The notes beneath the pieces are model-generated. The model saw nothing but the letters and a program-made list of their open reading frames with translations. It made no database searches and was not told the DNA's origin. DNA of 18,705 nt, taken from JBELMB01 sp042088665. Its GTDB lineage: Bacteria; Pseudomonadota; Alphaproteobacteria; Rhodobacterales; Rhodobacteraceae. This document shows positions 14,238 to 18,705 of this stretch, piece after piece (position 1 is the stretch's first letter; each line of letters opens with the position of its first letter). The stretch covers positions 1 through 18,705 of the forward strand of contig JBELMB010000099.1 in assembly GCA_042088665.1 (NCBI GenBank). The letters are read 5' to 3'. The position numbers and the translations under genes are program-made.

Positions 14238-15714
14238 ATCTCCGCCCTTTCAGGCCATTCCGGATGGCCGTGGCAATCAGGGCCACGATCACGATCAGAA
14301 AGATCAGGCTCACCGGTCGGCTTACAAAGATTGTCAGATCGCCACCGGCCGCCCCAAGACCTTGCCGGAAGTAGCGCTCCATGATCGGCCCCAAAACCAG
14401 CCCAAGGATGATGGGCACCATGGGAATGTTGGCGCGGCGCAGCGCAAAGCCCAGTACGCCAAAGCAAATGGCGATGATCGTGTCGCTCAGCCGGTAATTG
14501 GTGGAATAGGTGCCCACCAGCGCGAGGCACATGATCACGACGCCCAGCAATCGGTCCGGGATCGAGGACAGCTTTGCAATCCATTTGGTGCCGACCAAAA
14601 GCAGCCCGACAATCACGAAATTCATGATGAGCAGGCTCATGTAGAGCCCGGAGACGAACGCTTTGTTCTCGGCAAAAAGCGTTGGACCGGGGTCGACGCC
14701 GTGGATGATGAAAACCGTCAGCATCATCGCGGTAAAGGACTCGCCGGGAATGCCAAGCGACAAGAGCGGGACAAGCGCGGCGGGGGGCACCGCGTTATTT
14801 GCCGTCTCGGAGGCGATGATGCCCTCGGGCGCGCCTTTGCCGAATTTTTCCGGTGTTTTCGAGGACGCGCGCGCCGCGGTGTAGGCAAAGAACTGGGCCA
14901 GAAACTCGCCCACACCGGGCAGCACCCCCATGCCGACGCCAAACCCGGCAGAGCGGAACAGGGTCTTGGGGTACTGGAAAATCTCGGTAAACCCGCTGAG
15001 CAGACGGCGATCAACTTCGGTGTTCGTGTCGTCGATCTCGCGCTCGGAAAAGATCAGGGCAAAGGCTTGGCTCAGAGCAAAGAGGCCCAGGATCATCGCG
15101 ATGAGCGGCACGCCCCCTATCATCCATGTGGTGCCGAATGTGTAGCGGGCAGAGCCATATGCCGTTTCCAGACCAATGGTCGAAATGAACAACCCCGCAC
15201 CGAGCAGCGCAAAGGAGGCAAATTCGGTGCCGCGATGCGCGACGACGACCAGAACCATGGCCAGAAGCGCGGCCATGCCCAGATCAATTGACGTCAGATA
15301 GGCGGAAAGCGAGGCAAGCGGCCATGCGGCGACCATCAGCACAAGCACCGCAAATATGCCGCCGACAAAGCTGGAGGCATAGGCCAGCGACAAGGCGCGC
15401 TGCGGCTCGCCATTCTTGGCCATCGGATGGCCGTCATAGGTGGTCAGGACGTTCACACCCGTCCCTGGTGTGTTGATTGTGATCGCGGGAATGGCCCCGC
15501 CATACCAAGCCGCCGCATAGAGGCCCATCAACAATGTGATGCCTGCCAAAGGCTCCATCGTATAGGTCACCGGCAAAAGCAAAGCGATCCCCACGCCGGG
15601 GCCGATGCCGGGGATGGCCCCCAGAACGATGCCAAGAACGCTGCCCCCGATGAGCGCCAGCCAGACGACCGGGTCGGACAGTTGCTGCAGGCCGAGCAAA
15701 ACTGTTTCAAGCAT
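14221..15714 (-). CDS. tctA: Tripartite tricarboxylate transporter, large permease subunit TctA
   Basis: The 497-residue protein has about eleven or twelve hydrophobic segments. It carries both TctA repeats: GAIPGIGPGVGIALLLP near residue 33, and NAVPPAALVPLLSLGIPGE near residue 315. The family imports citrate or other carboxylates, driven by the ion gradient and fed by a periplasmic binding protein. The ATG directly follows the tctB stop (TAGATG), so the two are coupled. The gene is in the normal order tctC-tctB-tctA. The substrate is not shown by the permease. Confidence 0.95.
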   Translation of the reverse strand: MLETVLLGLQQLSDPVVWLALIGGSVLGIVLGAIPGIGPGVGIALLLPVTYTMEPLAGITLLMGLYAAAWYGGAIPAITINTPGTGVNVLTTYDGHPMAKNGEPQRALSLAYASSFVGGIFAVLVLMVAAWPLASLSAYLTSIDLGMAALLAMVLVVVAHRGTEFASFALLGAGLFISTIGLETAYGSARYTFGTTWMIGGVPLIAMILGLFALSQAFALIFSEREIDDTNTEVDRRLLSGFTEIFQYPKTLFRSAGFGVGMGVLPGVGEFLAQFFAYTAARASSKTPEKFGKGAPEGIIASETANNAVPPAALVPLLSLGIPGESFTAMMLTVFIIHGVDPGPTLFAENKAFVSGLYMSLLIMNFVIVGLLLVGTKWIAKLSSIPDRLLGVVIMCLALVGTYSTNYRLSDTIIAICFGVLGFALRRANIPMVPIILGLVLGPIMERYFRQGLGAAGGDLTIFVSRPVSLIFLIVIVALIATAIRNGLKGRRYDSVA

Positions 15715-16260
15715 CTACAGAATTCCTTGCAGCCAGAACGGCAGATCAATCCACTTGAACAGGGCCGGGCGCGGGAACCAGACGGCAAACCCCACACGGA
15801 AGATCAGAACCATCGCCGTCGCCGCACCAAACGAAATGGCAAGTAACTTGACGCCCCGAAACCCGCCGATGAAGGAAACGACCGCAGCAAACACGAGAAG
15901 CGACAAGGCAAAGCCGAGGATCTTCATCAAAAAGACCGTCGCCACCATGCAGCCTGCGATCAGAAGGATCCCGCCATAGTCGCGGAGCGACTTCGCCCAG
16001 TCGATCTCCTCTTTCCGGGCGACAAGAAACGCAATGGCCGAGGCGACAACCGTGAGAACCAGCGCAACACCGGGCGCAAGCGCAGGCTCGGCCCACCAGC
16101 CACCAGAGCGCGCCGCTTCACCCATATCGCCCCGGACGGTCTGGTTGCCGATCATGGCCAGCAGAATGACGGCCGCAACAAACAGTCCGCCCAGCAGAAA
16201 ACGTCCCCCGCTCGGTTCTTCACCGAACGGGGAACGTCCTTGGTTTTCGTCTTCAGCCAT
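15715..16260 (-). CDS. tctB: Tripartite tricarboxylate transporter, small permease subunit TctB
   Basis: The 181-residue protein has a polar N-terminal tail of about 20 residues, a membrane segment (GRFLLGGLFVAAVILLAMIG), and then three to four further segments, ending WIDLPFWLQGIL. That is the usual TctB make-up. It is the small membrane partner of TctA. It lies 5 nt after tctC and abuts tctA, so all three share one transcript. The sequence is poorly conserved in this family, so context does half of the work in the assignment. Confidence 0.9.
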   Translation of the reverse strand: MAEDENQGRSPFGEEPSGGRFLLGGLFVAAVILLAMIGNQTVRGDMGEAARSGGWWAEPALAPGVALVLTVVASAIAFLVARKEEIDWAKSLRDYGGILLIAGCMVATVFLMKILGFALSLLVFAAVVSFIGGFRGVKLLAISFGAATAMVLIFRVGFAVWFPRPALFKWIDLPFWLQGIL

Positions 16261-16265
16261 GCGCC

Positions 16266-17198
16266 TTAGTTGCCAAGCAAGCTGTTGAAGCGGTTGTAGA
16301 AGTCATCGATGAAGACTTCGGCGTCGTCCTTGGGCATCCATTGGACGACAGCGCCGACACGCGCGGCCACTTCCTGCGCCTCATCGCTTTCCACCACCTC
16401 TTTCGCGATACGTTCGATCACATCACGGGCTTCCTGCGGCGTGTCTTTGCGCACAAACAGGCCAGTCCAGCCGGGTGTCGCAACGCCGGGAAGCTGCTCG
16501 TCAAGCGTCGCGACATCCGAATAGATCGGGATACGCGCAACGGTCAGCGCGGCAATACCCTTGGCCTCGCCGCTGACCATGCAAGGGCGCAGGGTCGCGC
16601 CGCCGATCATGACATCAACCTCACCATTGGCGAGAAGTTGGCAGGTTGCCTCGTCATACGTCGCCACGTTGGTGAACTCGAAACCCAGCGCCTCGGCTGC
16701 TTTCAGCGTCTGCAATGCGGGCGGGCCATTCAGCCCCAGAACACCTAGCGTCACCTCGTTGGATGTCGCGTATTCGGCCAATTCGGCCATGGTGCTGAAG
16801 GGCGCATCCGCGTCTGCCGCGAGCACCTGACCATAACCGATGATCACCGCCAGCGGTTCGAACTCTGCACGGTCATAGGTGGCATTGCCGCGAATGATAT
16901 GTGCGGAAACGATGTTGCCGGTGAAGGCGCCCACGGTGTACCCGTCGGCAGGCTGGTTGAACACATGGGTTGCCCCGACAAGGCCGCCGCCACCCTTGAT
17001 GTTCACCGTGCTGGCCGGGACGCCCGTTTCCTTGCGGAATGCCTGCGAGATCATGCGGGTGATGGTGTCTTCGATGTCGCCGGGTGGCCACGGCACGACG
17101 AATTCCACAGGACGCTCCGGGTATTCGGCCACTGCTGCTCCCGTCATGGCGGCAACTGCAACTGCCGTCGCGGACAGGATGGATTTCCAATTGGTCAT
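16266..17198 (-). CDS. tctC: Tripartite tricarboxylate transporter, periplasmic substrate-binding protein TctC (Bug family)
   Basis: The 310-residue protein has a signal peptide (SILSATAVAVAAMTGAAVA, cleavage near residue 24) followed by YPERPVEFVVPWPPG, the start of the Bug/TctC fold. Family members bind carboxylates or other small acids in the periplasm and hand them to TctAB. The loop after the first strand is usually P-x-x-P/A-GG-x-x-D-x-x-AR; here it reads PWPPGDIEDTITR, with Asp in place of the second Gly and Thr for Ala. NIKGGGGLVGATHV matches the second binding loop (usually N-x-x-GAGG-x-x-G). Two cysteines (TCQ and RPCM, around 190-210) could form a disulphide. The start has GGGGAG 6 nt upstream. 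It is the first gene of a five-gene unit divergent from marR. Confidence 0.95.
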   Translation of the reverse strand: MTNWKSILSATAVAVAAMTGAAVAEYPERPVEFVVPWPPGDIEDTITRMISQAFRKETGVPASTVNIKGGGGLVGATHVFNQPADGYTVGAFTGNIVSAHIIRGNATYDRAEFEPLAVIIGYGQVLAADADAPFSTMAELAEYATSNEVTLGVLGLNGPPALQTLKAAEALGFEFTNVATYDEATCQLLANGEVDVMIGGATLRPCMVSGEAKGIAALTVARIPIYSDVATLDEQLPGVATPGWTGLFVRKDTPQEARDVIERIAKEVVESDEAQEVAARVGAVVQWMPKDDAEVFIDDFYNRFNSLLGN

Positions 17199-17219
17199 TG
17201 ATGTCTCCCCGTTTTATTG

Positions 17220-17241
17220 TTTACCTATCTAGATAGGTAAA
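17220..17241. promoter_or_regulatory. Perfect 22 bp palindrome, probable MarR operator
   Basis: The half site TTTACCTATCT is followed directly by its exact reverse complement. It lies in the 86-base gap between tctC and marR. A consensus -35 (TTGACA on the minus strand, plus 17250-17255) sits 8 nt upstream of it for tctC, so the palindrome covers the -10 and start region of the tctC promoter. A MarR dimer bound here would block tctCBA and, in the other direction, lie just upstream of its own gene. Length and symmetry are typical of MarR sites. Confidence 0.85.
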
Positions 17242-17284
17242 ATCGGATCTGTCAATGTCACGTCTCTGGAGGGCGCCCAAAACA

Positions 17285-17791
17285 ATGGCAAAACAGATCC
17301 CTTCTGCGCAGGAACCAGATGACCGAACATGGCCGCTGAAGGACTCCGCAGCCCTGAGGATTATCGATGGCCTTTACCGTTGCCGGAAATTCGTTTGGAC
17401 AAATGATCAAAAAATTGTTGCAAGCTACGGTCTTACCTGGTCGCAGCTCTTGGTGATCGAAGCCCTGCGCAATGCGGAGCCGGACTATACACTCTCTCCG
17501 ACCGATCTTGCTGCACTGACGCAGTCAACATCCGGCGGGATGGCAAAAATGCTGGGCGGTTTGGTCAAACTTGGTATGATCAGCAGAGTTGAGAACGCGC
17601 ATGACGGGCGCAGCAGCCTTGTCAGGTTGACGCCCATTGGCACCGAAACGGTTGAACGCGCACTCAACGAACTGGCCAGAACGAATACCGAGATATTCTT
17701 GAACACGCTCACACAAGAAGAGTGCGACGCGCTGGCGGAGTCTTTGGCAAAACTGCAAGACGGCCTGAAGCGCACTTTCAACGACCAATGA
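17285..17791 (+). CDS. MarR-family transcriptional regulator
   Basis: The protein is 168 residues from the ATG at 17285. It has a long first helix (ALRIIDGLYRCRKFVWTNDQKI), then a winged helix-turn-helix: LTWSQLLVIEAL, LSPTDLAALTQSTSGGMAKMLGGLVKLGMISRV and the wing NAHDGRSSLVRLTPIG. A C-terminal dimerisation helix follows (LTQEECDALAESLAKL). MarR proteins are dimers that leave DNA on binding a small acid or phenolic ligand. I prefer this start because GGAGG lies 12 nt upstream; an in-frame ATG at 17255 overlaps the tctC -35 and has no ribosome site. The gene is divergent from tctC, with a perfect palindrome between. The likely role is repression of the tct unit, with the imported compound or a product as inducer. 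Confidence 0.9.
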   Translation: MAKQIPSAQEPDDRTWPLKDSAALRIIDGLYRCRKFVWTNDQKIVASYGLTWSQLLVIEALRNAEPDYTLSPTDLAALTQSTSGGMAKMLGGLVKLGMISRVENAHDGRSSLVRLTPIGTETVERALNELARTNTEIFLNTLTQEECDALAESLAKLQDGLKRTFNDQ

Positions 17792-18385
17792 TTGCCTCAG
17801 GGCCGCGATCTTGTCGCCACATCGTCTTGGGCAAGCCTTCCCAGAGAACATTGGGCTAAGCACTCACACAAACTGCGATCCGAGATTTGACTGGCTTATG
17901 GCCAGGCCCCGGCGGTGCGTGTCCGGAGGGACGGCGGCGTTGACAAATGCGCGTTTCGCTTCCGTTCATGGGGCGTGCAGCATCTGGCAAATTGAACTCG
18001 TTGCCGCCACGAGATCAATCGCAGCAGTTTCATGGGACGGTTCGCTCTGCCCCATCAAAGACGGCCCGTCCCGGCGATGAGGTTGGCACAGCCGTGCATT
18101 GCGCCGGGTTCGATTGGTCAGGCGGAGTGGTCCAAAAGGACGGGCGACCCTGCGCGCGATTCGTACGACTTTTACGCGAAATGTGGCGCGAACGTTTACG
18201 TTCTCCTGACAATCGCGATCATCTCGCCGCGATTATGCCCCGACATATGGGCGAAACCGGGTCAATTTTGACCTTACCGCCCGATTGCTCATAAGTCATG
18301 ATCAACGAAGACGCAGATCACATGTCCTTCTGTGGTTGTTGGTGGGGGCCAACACGGATGTGACCAACCTTTGAAAGGTGCTCAC
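17792..18385. other. Gene-free stretch between marR and the Hint-domain gene
   Basis: About 590 bases without a frame I can support. Short open frames on both strands have no ribosome site or recognisable motif, and their codon use is unlike the neighbours. Small features are a 14-base dyad GAACGT-TT-ACGTTC (18190-18203), a hairpin TGTTGG-TGGGGG-CCAACA (18337-18354), and a repeated TCACATGTCC (18318-18327 and at the Hint start codon 18382-18391). A possible promoter for the Hint gene is TTGACC (18268-18273), 16 nt, CATAAG (18290-18295). I see no terminator for marR, tRNA or insertion sequence. Confidence 0.4.
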
Positions 18386-18705
18386 ATGTCCAGTCTCCAC
18401 CGCGGGTTCTCGCCCGCTTCGTATGCCGGCTCTCTCCCCGTTCGTCCGGAACGGGATGCTCTCTCAGATGGGCGGCCTCGACGCGCACCTTCTCTCATGC
18501 GCAAATACGAGGTCGCCGCGCTGCTTCCGGATCTCTCCGTTGCTTTCTCTCAACATGTTGCCCCGGCGGCGCCGCTCTTCGAGGAATGCGCCTCTGCCTT
18601 TGCCCGCGGCACCCTGATCGATACCGTTTGCGGGCCCGTCGCGGTCGAAGACCTTGTGCCGGGGGACTACATCCAGACCGCCCTCGGCAGCGAACCCATC
18701 ACATG
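18386..18705 (+). CDS. Hint-domain protein, N-terminal part (3' end outside the window)
   Basis: The frame is open to the window edge, about 106 codons. After a variable, Arg/Ser/Pro-rich start it reads HVAPAAPLFEECASAFARGTLID, then GPVAVEDLVPGDYIQT (83-98). This is the opening of the bacterial Hint_2 (hedgehog/intein-type) module found in many Rhodobacteraceae proteins. In self-splicing Hint modules a Cys stands directly before the FxxGT motif; here that place is Ala71, with Cys68 out of register. The module is therefore probably not self-cleaving (inferred). The start at 18386 has AAAGG about 8 nt upstream; a second ATG at 18497 (MRKYEVAALLPD) is an alternative and closer to where conserved sequence begins. 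The function of these proteins is not known to me. Confidence 0.75.
   Translation, partial: MSSLHRGFSPASYAGSLPVRPERDALSDGRPRRAPSLMRKYEVAALLPDLSVAFSQHVAPAAPLFEECASAFARGTLIDTVCGPVAVEDLVPGDYIQTALGSEPIT

Noticed and set aside
13281..15291. Two long plus-strand open frames (13281-14384 and 14062-15291)
   Set aside because: They run opposite the aminotransferase, NTF2-like and tctA genes and have low-complexity, charged translations without motifs.
17811..18294. Short frames after marR (for example 17811-18080 and 17947-18294)
   Set aside because: No ribosome sites, overlapping frames of equal quality, and no domain pattern. I also looked for transposase or integrase remains and found none.
1..18705. 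CRISPR array, tRNA, rRNA, phage or insertion sequence
   Set aside because: No regularly spaced repeats, cloverleaf sequences, rRNA segments or transposase motifs were seen. The only dispersed repeat is the 64-65 nt element pair.

Overview
The window reads as chromosomal DNA of a marine-type alphaproteobacterium, most likely Rhodobacteraceae (Roseobacter group). The grounds are the high G+C, the strong G/C third-position bias, the ubiK / lgt-midA-pgeF neighbourhood, a TctCBA transporter, a GcvT-fused amine dehydrogenase, a Hint-domain protein of the roseobacter type, and a dispersed 64-65 nt intergenic element. I place it by gene content recognised from memory, not by a search. Nearly every large gene looks intact. 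I see no rRNA, tRNA, CRISPR array, insertion sequence or phage gene.

Layout. (1) 1-503: the 3' end of a DMT/EamA permease, followed by the first copy of the intergenic element. (2) 701-3136: a large FAD-dependent oxidoreductase fused to a GcvT-like folate domain, of the dimethylglycine/sarcosine dehydrogenase type. (3) 3346-5032: a NUDIX hydrolase and a stand-alone phnM, transcribed divergently, followed by the second, inverted copy of the element. (4) 5266-8109, minus strand: xylB-xylA, translationally coupled, behind a promoter region with two dyads. (5) 8174-11317: ubiK on the minus strand, divergent from the coupled lgt-midA-pgeF operon, which holds housekeeping envelope and respiratory functions. 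(6) 11519-12502: a 46-residue basic small protein and a GFA-family zinc protein. (7) 12474-17791: a minus-strand unit tctC-tctB-tctA-NTF2-like-class III aminotransferase, divergent from a MarR regulator, with a perfect 22 bp palindrome between them. (8) 17792-18705: about 590 bases without a recognisable gene, then the 5' end of a Hint-domain protein.

How the genes work together. Most of the accessory content is catabolic: xylose to xylulose-5-phosphate (XylA, XylB), N-methylated amines to folate-bound one-carbon units (the FAD/GcvT protein), a step of phosphonate breakdown (PhnM), and import and probably deamination of an unknown amino-carboxylate (TctCBA, aminotransferase, NTF2-like protein) under MarR control. 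The last module is the best candidate for an undescribed system: its layout implies one repressor, one operator and one five-gene operon, but its substrate cannot be read from the sequence. No new defence or mobile system is visible.
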